Below, piece after piece: positions 17,116 to 25,215 of a stretch of DNA of 64,000 bases (the stretch's first letter is position 1; each line of letters starts with the position of its first letter). The DNA comes from Winogradskyella echinorum (GTDB lineage Bacteria > Bacteroidota > Bacteroidia > Flavobacteriales > Flavobacteriaceae). The stretch is from contig NZ_JACOQD010000002.1 of NCBI RefSeq assembly GCF_014297365.1, positions 806,001 through 870,000 of the forward strand. Reading direction: 5' to 3'. Position numbers and translations under genes: made by a program. Under the pieces are notes generated by a model. That model was not told where the DNA came from. It made no database searches and worked only from the letters and a program-made list of their open reading frames with translations.

Positions 17116-17137
17116 CTCCTACGCTAAGGCATTGGAG
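17116..17137. repeat. short palindrome with ACGCTAAGGC core
   Basis: CTCC (17116-17119) pairs with GGAG (17134-17137) around the core TACGCTAAGGCATT. An AATCAATCAAAAAA stretch and an ATG follow. Similar units occur at 19392-19418 and 19988-20013. Confidence 0.5.
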
Positions 17138-17162
17138 CATAACAATCAAAATCAATCAAAAA

Positions 17163-17201
17163 ATGAACAGTTTAATTGAATTAAAGACTCTTATAATATG
17201 A
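17163..17201 (+). other. 12-codon upstream ORF overlapping the padR start
   Basis: ATG at 17163 opens a 12-residue frame (MNSLIELKTLII) whose TGA (17199-17201) overlaps the padR ATG (17198) as ATGA. Its initiation region TCAATCAAAAAATGAA is identical to the one of the NTF2-like gene at 19435. It may couple translation to padR; expression is unproven. Confidence 0.35.
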
Positions 17202-17539
17202 AGATAGAAAACACCAAAGCACAAATGCGTAAAGGAGTGTTGGAATATTGCATCTTATCCATCTTAAAAGATGAGGATGCCTATGTTGCAGAGATTCTGG
17301 GCACACTAAAAGACGCGAAAATGCTTGTTGTAGAAGGAACCATATATCCACTATTAACAAGGCTAAAAAACGCCGGATTACTGAGCTATCGCTGGGAAGA
17401 ATCCACATCTGGACCACCAAGAAAATATTATGGTCTTACCGAAACAGGAAAACTGTTTCTAAAGGAATTAAACTCCACATGGAGCGATTTACAAAATGCA
17501 GTTAACCTAGTAACACGTACAAAAACAACAAAGAAATGA
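17198..17539 (+). CDS. PadR family transcriptional regulator
   Basis: This 113-residue winged-helix protein has the PadR pattern: RKGVLEYCILSILKDEDAYVAEI, then VVEGTIYPLLTRLKNAGLLSYRW and GPPRKYYGLTETGK. The C-terminal helix used for dimerisation is short, as in PadR subfamily 2. It overlaps the PspC gene by four bases (ATGA at 17536), so it probably autoregulates the operon and senses envelope stress through an unknown signal. Confidence 0.96.
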   Translation: MKIENTKAQMRKGVLEYCILSILKDEDAYVAEILGTLKDAKMLVVEGTIYPLLTRLKNAGLLSYRWEESTSGPPRKYYGLTETGKLFLKELNSTWSDLQNAVNLVTRTKTTKK

Positions 17540-19320
17540 ATAAAACAGTCAATATAAATTTAGCAGGTATATTCTTCCATATAGATGAAGATGCATACCT
17601 TAAATTACAACGCTATCTTGAGGCTATAAAACGTTCATTTACAGACTCTCAAGGTCGTTCGGAAATTATTTCGGATATAGAAGCGCGTATCGCAGAATTA
17701 TTCGCGGAGCGCATACAAAACGAAAAACAAGTCGTTGGTGTAAAATTAGTGGATGAAGTTATTACTATAATGGGTCAACCAGAAGACTATTTAGTAGATG
17801 ACGAAATCTTTGAAGACGATCCTCAGCCAAGACAAAAACACAGCTCTAAACCGTCTAAAAAATTATATAGAGATACAGACAACTCTTATATAGGTGGTGT
17901 TGCTGCTGGTTTAAGTCATTATTTTGGTATAGAATCTATATGGACACGATTAATTTGGTTACTATTAGCCATTGGATCTGGAGGTACATTTATTTTTATC
18001 TATTTAATCTTTTGGGCTTTAGTACCAGAAGCAAAAACTACAGCAGAAAAATTGACCATGTCTGGCGATCCAGTAAACATCAGTAACATCGAAAAAAAAA
18101 TTAAAGATGGTATTGATTCGGTTTCAGAAACTGTAAAAAATGTAGATTTTAAAAAACACGGAGATAAGCTAAAAGAGGGTTTTGATAATGTCTCAGACAA
18201 CATTTCAGAGACGGTAAAAAACGTTGATTTTCAAAAGCAAGGAAACAAATTAAAATCGAGCTCTCAAACTTTTTTTGATACAATAGGAAGCATTTTAATG
18301 TTCTTCTTAAAGGTAATGGCTAAGTTTATTGGTATCATTTTAATTATTGTAGGCATTAGTACGTTAATATCATTATTGGTAGCACTATTTACAGTAGGCT
18401 TTACAGATATAATTCATTTTCCATTTATGGATTTGTTATATGTAGCCAATGCAGCTAATATTCCGATTTGGTTAGTATCATTATTGTTGTTTTTTGCTTT
18501 TGGTATTCCATTCTTTTTTGTCTTTTATCTAGGACTTAAAATATTAGTAAATAACTTAAAATCTATTGGTAATGTTGCTAAATTCACTTTATTAGGTTTA
18601 TGGATAATGGCAATTATAGGATTATTTATCACAGGTATAAAACAAGCAACTGAACATGCCATTGATGCTAAAGTTACAACTACAGAGGAATTGAATATTA
18701 AATCTGGTGATACCATAAACATTAGTACTAAATATTTAAATCAATACAATAGTGATTACTATTATAGTCATAACCGCAGTTTTAAAATTGTACGAGATGA
18801 TAGTGGTAAAAGTATAGTGTCTTCAGAAATAAAATATATAGTAAAATCGACTACAGATTCTATTGCGTCTATTTCAATAGAAAGGGAAGCTACAGGTAGT
18901 AATTATGATACCGCTAGAGAAAGAGCAGAAAATATAAATTATAACTATGCGCTAAAAGGAAAGAACTTAAATTTAAATGATTTCCTTACAACACATGTCG
19001 ATAATAAATTTAGCGAGCAAGAGGTATTAGTAATTATACATTTACCAGAAGGAACCATTGTAAATACAGATAGGAATTTCCGTAAATATTATAACCATTT
19101 AAGTTATAACAATGATCTTTTACACAAGATTAAAAAAGGCAATCTCTACAAAATATTAAAAGATGATGTAGAATGTTTAGACTGCATTGAGGAAGTTGAA
19201 GAAGAAAAAAACGAAATTATTGAAACCAAAATGGAAGAAACGTCGTCTAATGAAGAAAAGCCAGAGGTTAGTCTTAAGGTCGACGAAGATGGTGTAGATT
19301 TAAAAGTTAATGACAATTGA
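17536..19320 (+). CDS. PspC domain-containing membrane protein
   Basis: This 594-residue protein has an N-terminal ~100-residue region (MNKTVNINLAGIFFHIDE, then SRSEIISDIEARIAELF-like text). A PspC domain spans about residues 110-170 (KLYRDTDNSYIGGVAAGLSHY with two helices). Two near-repeated amphipathic stretches (SVSETVKNVDFKK and ISETVKNVDFQK) follow, then four further membrane helices (about 255-375). The C-terminus is an extracytoplasmic beta-rich region with an acidic tail. PspC proteins take part in phage-shock-type envelope stress responses. It is coupled to padR. Confidence 0.95.
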   Translation: MNKTVNINLAGIFFHIDEDAYLKLQRYLEAIKRSFTDSQGRSEIISDIEARIAELFAERIQNEKQVVGVKLVDEVITIMGQPEDYLVDDEIFEDDPQPRQKHSSKPSKKLYRDTDNSYIGGVAAGLSHYFGIESIWTRLIWLLLAIGSGGTFIFIYLIFWALVPEAKTTAEKLTMSGDPVNISNIEKKIKDGIDSVSETVKNVDFKKHGDKLKEGFDNVSDNISETVKNVDFQKQGNKLKSSSQTFFDTIGSILMFFLKVMAKFIGIILIIVGISTLISLLVALFTVGFTDIIHFPFMDLLYVANAANIPIWLVSLLLFFAFGIPFFFVFYLGLKILVNNLKSIGNVAKFTLLGLWIMAIIGLFITGIKQATEHAIDAKVTTTEELNIKSGDTINISTKYLNQYNSDYYYSHNRSFKIVRDDSGKSIVSSEIKYIVKSTTDSIASISIEREATGSNYDTARERAENINYNYALKGKNLNLNDFLTTHVDNKFSEQEVLVIIHLPEGTIVNTDRNFRKYYNHLSYNNDLLHKIKKGNLYKILKDDVECLDCIEEVEEEKNEIIETKMEETSSNEEKPEVSLKVDEDGVDLKVNDN

Positions 19321-19391
19321 AGCATAAAATATAACAGTTCAGAACTATTCAATTTTAATCAATTAAAAAGCTACAGATATTTGTAGTGTAA

Positions 19392-19418
19392 TACACCTAC
19401 GCATGTAGCTTCGGTGTA
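19392..19418. repeat. short palindrome with CTACGCATGTAG core
   Basis: TACACC (19392-19397) pairs with GGTGTA (19413-19418), with an inner CTAC/GTAG pairing. It ends 17 bases before the ATG of the NTF2-like gene, with GTCAATCAAAAA between them. Confidence 0.55.
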
Positions 19419-19434
19419 CAAAGTCAATCAAAAA

Positions 19435-19971
19435 ATGAATCAATCAAAAATAAACCAATCAATCAAATCACTTCTGCTATGCATTACTGGGTTCCTTATG
19501 GCATCTGGTATTGCATCAGCGCAAGTGGACAAAAATTCTGAACTTTTTAAAACACTTAAAGCAAAAGATAGCATCTTATTTAAAATAGGCTTTAATAAAT
19601 GTGAAGTTGAAAAAAGCGCTGCATTAATGTATGACGATTTAGAATTTTATCACGACAAAGGTGGTGTTACCAATTCTAAAGACGAATTTGTAAAAAACAT
19701 GAAAAATGGATTATGTAGAGAAAATAATCCTGAAAAAGTTTACCGTTTTTTAGTAGAAGAAAGTTTAGATGTTTTTCCGATGTTTAAAAATGGAAAGTTG
19801 TATGGAGCACTTCAAAATGGAAAACATTTCTTTTCAACAGACCAATCTATGACCTATAAAAAGAGTGACAATTATGCTCTATTTTCTCATCTGTGGATTA
19901 TTGAAAATAACGAATGGAAACTTAAACGTGTTATAAGCTACAATCACACAGCCAAAGAAGCTGGCAAATAA
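19435..19971 (+). CDS. secreted NTF2-like (DUF4440-type) protein
   Basis: With the ATG at 19435 it is 178 residues; a GTG at 19414 is less likely because it lies in the repeat. A signal peptide ends at about ASAQ. The mature domain has the SnoaL/DUF4440 layout: ALMYDDLEFYHDKGGVTNSKDEF near the middle and LWIIENNEWKLKRVISYNH at the end. The fold commonly binds small ligands, but no catalytic residues are evident. It sits between the PspC and GIN genes, so it may act in the same envelope pathway. Confidence 0.82.
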   Translation: MNQSKINQSIKSLLLCITGFLMASGIASAQVDKNSELFKTLKAKDSILFKIGFNKCEVEKSAALMYDDLEFYHDKGGVTNSKDEFVKNMKNGLCRENNPEKVYRFLVEESLDVFPMFKNGKLYGALQNGKHFFSTDQSMTYKKSDNYALFSHLWIIENNEWKLKRVISYNHTAKEAGK

Positions 19972-19987
19972 TTAAATCATCAATCAA

Positions 19988-20013
19988 TTCACCATTGCTA
20001 AAGCTATGGCGAA
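19988..20013. repeat. 26-bp imperfect palindrome with GCTAAAGC core
   Basis: TTC/GAA, CCAT/ATGG and GCT/AGC arms pair around AA, with single mismatches between them. It lies 22 bases before the ATG of the GIN lipoprotein gene, with a run of A and AATC between. It belongs to the same group as 17116-17137 and 19392-19418. Confidence 0.55.
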
Positions 20014-20034
20014 CAATTTAAATCAAAAAAAATC

Positions 20035-20763
20035 ATGAGTACATTAGTAAGAATAATTATAACGAGTATCATTAGCATTTTAATGCTATCCTGTAACTTT
20101 TCAGTAAATTTAGGAAGAGGTGTAGAAGGCAACAGAAATATTGTATCTGAAGACAGAACAATATCTAACGACTTTGAATCTATTAAAGTTAGCCAAGGCC
20201 TAGACCTTTATATTACTCAAAGTAATGATGTATCATTAAGTGTAGAAGCAGACAAAAACCTACACGAGCTTATAATGACGGAAGTAGAAAATGGTGTTTT
20301 AAGAATCTATACTAAAGAGAACATTAGAAGAGCAGCATCTAAAAAAATTATGCTAAATATTAATGATGTTTCGGCAATTAAGGCCACAAGTGGTAGTGAT
20401 GTATACTCAACAAATACAATTGTAGCTGAAACATTAGAATTAAATACTACTAGCGGAGCAGACATGGAAATCGATGTAAAAACACAAACTCTAAATTGTC
20501 GTTCTACTAGTGGAAGTGATCTAAAACTAAGCGGAACAACCAACATGTTAATTGCAGAAGCTACTAGTGGTAGCGACATTAAAGCTGCAAACTTAGTAAC
20601 TGAAAACTCAAAAGTTAAAGCTTCAAGTGGAGCAGATATATCTGTTAACACCTCAAAAGAATTAACTGCAAGAGCAACTAGTGGTGGAGATGTAAGATAT
20701 TCTGGTAATCCAGTAAAAGTTAATAAATCTGATAGTTCTTCAGGTAGTGTAAGACAACAATAA
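20035..20763 (+). CDS. head GIN domain (DUF2807) lipoprotein
   Basis: This 242-residue lipoprotein has lipobox LMLSC near residue 20. The GIN/DUF2807 domain follows (DFESIKVSQGLDLYITQS, then a long right-handed beta-helix). The beta-helix turns carry repeated TSGSD or SSGAD motifs about every 20 residues (ATSGSD, TTSGAD, STSGSD, ATSGSD, ASSGAD, ATSGGD). This gives a regular surface line of Ser/Gly/Asp. GIN proteins are common in Bacteroidota and are thought to be surface or adhesive proteins. No function is proven. It ends the operon. Confidence 0.92.
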   Translation: MSTLVRIIITSIISILMLSCNFSVNLGRGVEGNRNIVSEDRTISNDFESIKVSQGLDLYITQSNDVSLSVEADKNLHELIMTEVENGVLRIYTKENIRRAASKKIMLNINDVSAIKATSGSDVYSTNTIVAETLELNTTSGADMEIDVKTQTLNCRSTSGSDLKLSGTTNMLIAEATSGSDIKAANLVTENSKVKASSGADISVNTSKELTARATSGGDVRYSGNPVKVNKSDSSSGSVRQQ

Positions 20764-20831
20764 CCCTATAAAAGCACAATAGATCGATATTTTTAATCAA
20801 TCTATTCACCTAAAAACCAATCAATTATAAG

Positions 20832-20868
20832 CCGTTTCAAATTCTTTATGGAGTTTGGGACGGTTTTT
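20832..20868 (+). terminator. intrinsic terminator after the GIN lipoprotein gene
   Basis: CCGTTTCAAA (20832-20841) pairs with TTTGGGACGG (20854-20863), using G-T pairs in the middle, and five T follow. A TATCTTTG promoter element begins only four bases later. Confidence 0.65.
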
Positions 20869-20871
20869 GTA

Positions 20872-20879
20872 TATCTTTG
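20872..20879 (+). promoter_or_regulatory. -7 element (TATCTTTG) of the second GIN gene
   Basis: An exact match to TAnnTTTG lies 68 bases before the ATG at 20947, just after the upstream terminator. So the two GIN genes are probably transcribed separately. Confidence 0.55.
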
Positions 20880-20946
20880 TTTAACAGCTATAAAAGTGAC
20901 ATTATTATTGAATTGTGTCATATATATAGTGAAATAAACATAATAC

Positions 20947-21777
20947 ATGAAAAAAATATTACTCATTCTTGCTTTAATGATAGTTGGTTTACCGACAGTT
21001 ACAGCACAGGAAAAAATTAAAGGTGATAGAAATGTAACTATTAAGCAGACGTACATAGATGACTTTCATTCTATTGTTGTTGCGGGTGATTTCTCTATAG
21101 AAATTGTCTACAACAGTAAACCATCTGTAGAAGTAGAAGCAGATGATAATTTACACGAGGTTATACAGTTTGAAGTAGTAGATGGTGTGCTAACTTTTGT
21201 TGAAACTACTAGAATTACTTCTAAAAAGAAATTGAGCATTAAAGTAAATTATGGTGATGCATTGCAGAATATAGAGACCAGAGGTGATGGTGAGATAAGA
21301 TCATTAACATCTATGGAACTTAATGATGTTACCTTAGTTACATCAGATAATTCTAGAGCTTATTTAAATATTAAAGCTAATTTTTTTGATTACAAAAGTT
21401 CAGGAAAATCTAAAACAAGATTAAACCTTACTGCAGACTCAACTAAGATAGAACTTAGTGATAATAGCAAATTAGATGCCTTAATAAATAGTAAATCTGC
21501 TCATTTTGATTTGTACCAACGTTCAGATGTATCCATTGAAGGATCAGCTAATAATTCTGTTATTAGACTAATTAACTCTTCAAATTTTAATGGAAGTAAA
21601 TTTGATGTTAAAACTACAGACGTTAGCTTAGAGGATAGTAGTGACCTAACAATTTCTGTTACAGAAAGTATTACACTTGCGTCTTCTGGTAATAGCGAAA
21701 CCTATCTTTATGGGAGTCCGGCAATAACCATAACAAAGTTTGAAGACACTTCTAAACTTCAAAAGAAAAAACGCTAA
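20947..21777 (+). CDS. GIN domain (DUF2807) secreted protein
   Basis: This 276-residue protein has a signal peptide ending at VTAQ and a DUF2807 start (YIDDFHSIVVAGDFSIEIVYN). A beta-helix follows with turns such as TSDNSRAYLN, KSSGKSKTRL, ELSDNSKLDA, LEDSSDLTIS and ASSGNSETYL. It is a paralogue of the lipoprotein at 20035-20763, with degenerate turn repeats and no lipobox Cys. It has its own promoter element. A bidirectional terminator follows. Confidence 0.9.
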   Translation: MKKILLILALMIVGLPTVTAQEKIKGDRNVTIKQTYIDDFHSIVVAGDFSIEIVYNSKPSVEVEADDNLHEVIQFEVVDGVLTFVETTRITSKKKLSIKVNYGDALQNIETRGDGEIRSLTSMELNDVTLVTSDNSRAYLNIKANFFDYKSSGKSKTRLNLTADSTKIELSDNSKLDALINSKSAHFDLYQRSDVSIEGSANNSVIRLINSSNFNGSKFDVKTTDVSLEDSSDLTISVTESITLASSGNSETYLYGSPAITITKFEDTSKLQKKKR

Positions 21778-21792
21778 TAAAAAACTTATTAT

Positions 21793-21830
21793 AAAAAGAA
21801 AGCCGAAGTTAAAACTTCGGCTTTCTTTTT
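21793..21830. terminator. bidirectional intrinsic terminator
   Basis: An 18-bp perfect stem (21793-21810 with 21813-21830) contains AGCCGAAGTT/AACTTCGGCT between A and T runs. It separates the convergent GIN and trxB genes. Confidence 0.93.
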
Positions 21831-21845
21831 ATGTGATCTTTATAA

Positions 21846-22829
21846 TTAATTATAAGTTGACGTAGCGACTTCAAAATCTGCATCTTTTGCAGCTAAATAA
21901 CGTTCTGCATCTAAAGCAGCCATACAACCTGTACCTGCAGCAGTAATTGCCTGTCTATACACATGATCTGCAGCATCACCACTAACAAATACACCATCTA
22001 TATTAGTTTTACTTGTACCAGGTTGAGCATTAATAATGTAACCTGTTTCGTCTAAATCTAAAAAGCCTTTAAAAATATCTGTATTAGGCTTATGACCTAT
22101 AGCAACAAAGAAACCTGTTGCTGGGATTTCGTGCTTTTCTTTGGTTTGGTTATTAAATACTCTAACACCAGTTACCACTTGTCCATCACCTAAAACTTCA
22201 TCAGTTTCTGTATTAAACAAAATTTCAATATTCTCAGTATTCTGAACTCTGCTAGCCATAATTTTTGAAGCTCTAAACTCATCACGTCTAACTAACATTG
22301 TTACTTTCTTACAAAGTTTAGATAAATAGTGTGCTTCTTCACAAGCAGAATCACCCGCACCTACAATAACGACTTCTTGGTTTCTATAAAAGAAACCATC
22401 ACAAACTGCACATGCAGATACACCTCCTCCAAGCTGTAAATATTTTTGCTCAGATGGCAATCCTAAATATTTGGCGGATGCACCAGTCGATATAATAACG
22501 GTTGAAGCATGAATTTCTTTTTCGTCATTAACCCAAACCTTATGCACATCTCCAGAAAAATCAACTTTAGTAATCCAACCGTGTCTTACATCAGTTCCAA
22601 ATCGTTCAGCTTGCTTTTGCAACTGAATCATCATTTCTGGCCCTGTTATACCATCTGGATAACCAGGAAAGTTTTCAACATCATTTGTAGTGGTTAATTG
22701 CCCACCAGGTTGCGCACCTTGATATAACACAGGAAACATATTGGCTCTAGACGCATATATTGCTGCCGTATAGCCAGCAGGACCAGAACCTATTATTAAG
22801 CATTTTACTTTTTCAATTGTATCAGACAT
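21846..22829 (-). CDS. trxB: thioredoxin-disulfide reductase
   Basis: This is a 327-residue FAD/NADPH enzyme with the start set at MSDTIEK (22829); eight extra codons upstream are not conserved-looking. The FAD motif is GSGPAG near residue 14, the redox pair Cys140-Ala-Val-Cys143 is followed by D144, and the NADPH motif is GAGDSACEEA. A late FAD motif SGDAAD is also present. It reduces thioredoxin with NADPH in the cytoplasm. A TACTTTTG element lies about 20 bases upstream on the minus strand. Confidence 0.98.
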   Translation of the reverse strand: MSDTIEKVKCLIIGSGPAGYTAAIYASRANMFPVLYQGAQPGGQLTTTNDVENFPGYPDGITGPEMMIQLQKQAERFGTDVRHGWITKVDFSGDVHKVWVNDEKEIHASTVIISTGASAKYLGLPSEQKYLQLGGGVSACAVCDGFFYRNQEVVIVGAGDSACEEAHYLSKLCKKVTMLVRRDEFRASKIMASRVQNTENIEILFNTETDEVLGDGQVVTGVRVFNNQTKEKHEIPATGFFVAIGHKPNTDIFKGFLDLDETGYIINAQPGTSKTNIDGVFVSGDAADHVYRQAITAAGTGCMAALDAERYLAAKDADFEVATSTYN

Positions 22830-22850
22830 ATCTTGTATTTTATTACACAA

Positions 22851-22858
22851 CAAAAGTA
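22851..22858 (-). promoter_or_regulatory. -7 element (TACTTTTG) of the trxB promoter
   Basis: The minus strand has an exact TAnnTTTG match 21 bases before the chosen trxB ATG. This also supports the shorter trxB start, since the longer one would begin within a very short leader. Confidence 0.55.
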
Positions 22859-22988
22859 GGATTTTTGCATAAATCCTAACATAGAAGTTATCAACACTTG
22901 TTATAGCATCATAAATATTATAAATAGTTGCCTTTTCTAAGTATAATTTCGTAATTTATAGGTGTTTAATAGTTAAATCTAACTCGTC

Positions 22989-23465
22989 ATGAAATCAAAA
23001 GTTTTAATTTTAAGTATGGTTTTCTTGTTTGTATTTTCATGCAAAGACAAACCTAAAAGTGATATTGAAGTAACAGACTCAGAAACTGAACTAGAAGTTA
23101 ATAATGGTCTTAAAGGGACTTGGGAACTCACAGGATTTTATAACTATAAAGATAACGTTGTTGTAGATTCTTTTTCTAACAATACAATCTCTAGGCAAAT
23201 TAAAATGTATACAGATACTAAAGTAATGTGGTGCAAGCTGCTAAAAACGGATTCAATTGAGTTTTTTGGTTATGGAACTTATAAATATGCAGATGGTAAT
23301 CTTGCAGAAATTTTAGAGTTTGGTTCTGCTTTTATGAATGAGGTTATAAAGGAAAAACAACAGTTTAATTTTCAACTTAATTTAACCGCAGATAGATTTG
23401 AACAAATTGAATTAGATGACGATGGCAATAAAGTATATTCAGAAAATTATAAACGAATAGAATGA
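22989..23465 (+). CDS. lipocalin-like lipoprotein, unknown function
   Basis: This 158-residue protein has lipobox VFSC (Cys near residue 18). It is followed by an acidic linker and a beta domain opening with LKGTWELTGFYNYKDN, the usual first strand of lipocalin-like DUF proteins. It ends with a YKRIE strand. It has no close neighbours on the same strand. A terminator hairpin follows 90 bases downstream. No ligand can be named. Confidence 0.72.
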   Translation: MKSKVLILSMVFLFVFSCKDKPKSDIEVTDSETELEVNNGLKGTWELTGFYNYKDNVVVDSFSNNTISRQIKMYTDTKVMWCKLLKTDSIEFFGYGTYKYADGNLAEILEFGSAFMNEVIKEKQQFNFQLNLTADRFEQIELDDDGNKVYSENYKRIE

Positions 23466-23552
23466 TACATTAGTTATAGATTAAACAATTCCTATTAATA
23501 CCTTGTAGAAAACATTATAAACTTTAATCTTAACGCATACAAACTGATAATA

Positions 23553-23589
23553 AAATAGCCTTGAGAATATTATTTTCTCAAGGCTATTT
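23553..23589. terminator. bidirectional intrinsic terminator
   Basis: A 15-bp perfect stem AAATAGCCTTGAGAA/TTCTCAAGGCTATTT separates the plus-strand lipoprotein gene from the minus-strand DUF1328 gene. Confidence 0.92.
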
Positions 23590-23609
23590 GTTTCAGCTAT
23601 TAGTTCTAA

Positions 23610-23771
23610 TTATTTCTTTACCAGCCCTTTTAATAATGATAACACAAATAGTGCTATAAAAACAAAGAAGATGATTTTTGCGATTCCGGCTGCTGCTCCT
23701 GCAATGCCTCCAAATCCGAGTACAGCTGCTATGATTGCTATTATAATAAATGTGATTGTCCAACGTAACAT
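23610..23771 (-). CDS. DUF1328 (YtjA-like) small membrane protein
   Basis: This is a 53-residue protein. It starts [20 protein letters not shown], continues with [20 protein letters not shown], and ends LLKGLVKK. Two hydrophobic helices and the central [12 protein letters not shown] motif are the DUF1328 signature. Such proteins are common in stress-induced clusters. Function unknown. It lies at the edge of the stress-related group 23.9-27.1 kb. Confidence 0.93.
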   Translation of the reverse strand: MLRWTITFIIIAIIAAVLGFGGIAGAAAGIAKIIFFVFIALFVLSLLKGLVKK

Positions 23772-23902
23772 ATTTAATGGTTTTTAGTTAATATTATGAA
23801 ATTAGCGCTTCTAATTCCTTGATATAAAGATAACTACAACAACCTTAGTTCTTTAGCCCAATCCCTAGGAAAAATAACCCATATACAATAAGCTTATATA
23901 AA

Positions 23903-23934
23903 AAAAAGTGTCATATTTTCATATGACACTTTTT
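23903..23934 (-). terminator. intrinsic terminator of the DUF2383 gene
   Basis: Stem AAAAAGTGTCATAT/ATATGACACTTTTT with loop TTTC lies 27 bases after the DUF2383 stop codon on the minus strand, with an A/T run giving the U-tract. Confidence 0.88.
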
Positions 23935-23960
23935 CAATCTAACCTAACTATAACTCACTA

Positions 23961-24410
23961 TTAATGTAAGTCTTCTAAAGAATTAATTCTGGCTAACCCG
24001 TTATTAATTGTGGATTTCTGCGATTGCAATATTGATTTTGTACTCATCGGCAAACTCGTTTCGTTTAAAACTTCCTCATACTCTTCAATAGCTGCTTTTT
24101 CACCTCTTATTGCTTCATTTAGCATAGATTCTTCAGCATCTGACGATAATAAACTCTTAACATCCATCCAAGCTCTATGAGCTGAACCAGTTAAACTTCC
24201 ACCTTTGTCGACGTCTTGATTAAAACTTCTAATTTCTTGCTTTAATTCGTGCCCAAAGTTATAACGCTCTTGTGCTTTATTCTTAAAATATGATTTTAAA
24301 GGTGCATGATCTATATTTTCTGCTGCCTTCTTAAAGCCTTTTTCGGCATCATATGTTTTTTCTAATAAATTGTTTAATTTTTTTCCTACTTCTTCAGTGT
24401 ATGTACTCAT
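23961..24410 (-). CDS. DUF2383 (PA2169-type) four-helix-bundle protein
   Basis: This 149-residue all-helical protein has a ferritin-like layout: LNNLLEKTYDAEKGFKKAAENI, then FKNKAQERYNFGHELKQEI and LLNEAIRGEKAAIEEYEEVL-like helices. Acidic and His residues sit where ferritin-like metal ligands occur. Family members are induced by stress in other bacteria. The neighbouring hemerythrin and YtxH genes support a stress-protection role. Its true biochemical function is unknown. Confidence 0.9.
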   Translation of the reverse strand: MSTYTEEVGKKLNNLLEKTYDAEKGFKKAAENIDHAPLKSYFKNKAQERYNFGHELKQEIRSFNQDVDKGGSLTGSAHRAWMDVKSLLSSDAEESMLNEAIRGEKAAIEEYEEVLNETSLPMSTKSILQSQKSTINNGLARINSLEDLH

Positions 24411-24593
24411 ATTTTTAATTTTTAAATTTATGGTACTTTATTTTTGAGATGTGTACCAATTGACATCTTAGTTTTATATCTTTTTATAAGCTGTTACAAA
24501 GTTAATTGTACCCCAACGTATTTATTAATGCAAAAGATTTCTGTTTTAACTCAAATAAAAATTTGTTCTTTTATAATGATATAACAATAGCGC

Positions 24594-25028
24594 TTACCTG
24601 TGTGTTTCCATATAATCATTGTATTTAACACCCAATTCATTCTTTTGTTTTTCGGTTAATACCTTTCCCGATAATTGAAAAAAGGTACGCTCTTCATCTT
24701 CTAGATGATGCTCAACTTTTTCTTTTAAATTTTTCGCAATTTTTAACCAAGCAGAAGAATCCATTTCAGTTTTTTCAAGTTGTTCAATAAGCTCATCTAT
24801 CTCATGATGTTCGGCAATTCCATGACGAGCATGTTCTTGCATCATATCAGTCGGTATTAAGGGTTTGTAAAAATGTCTTTCTTCTGCATTAGCATGTAAA
24901 TCGAGCTCTTTTTTTAATTTGTAAAATATTTCATTTCTTTTGTCTGAATCACCAGATGTTTCAACTAGTTTTTTTAATAAATCTCTTTGAATATCATGGT
25001 CGTTTCTAATGGCTTCGTATATTTTCAT
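24594..25028 (-). CDS. hemerythrin domain-containing protein
   Basis: This 144-residue hemerythrin-like HHE four-helix protein has candidate iron ligands His11 (NDHD), His45 and Glu49 (LDLHANAEE), His74/75 (AEHHEID), and His107/108 with Asp/Glu (EHHLEDEE). Such domains bind a di-iron centre and oxygen or nitric oxide species. It is divergent from the AraC regulator at 25216, which may control it. Conserved in stress clusters of Flavobacteriia. Confidence 0.95.
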   Translation of the reverse strand: MKIYEAIRNDHDIQRDLLKKLVETSGDSDKRNEIFYKLKKELDLHANAEERHFYKPLIPTDMMQEHARHGIAEHHEIDELIEQLEKTEMDSSAWLKIAKNLKEKVEHHLEDEERTFFQLSGKVLTEKQKNELGVKYNDYMETHR

Positions 25029-25215
25029 GTTTTAAATTTTATTGATTACTCAAAAATAACCTCATATAATGCATCAGCTTTGCTCAATAGATTTAAAAAT
25101 TAACTGTAAAGCGTAAAAAAAGTATTAATCCTATTGTATTTAGATTTATCTTTACTTCAAAACGAATTGCGCTATTAAAACAATTAATTCAACATTATTG
25201 TTAAACGAGTAAATT

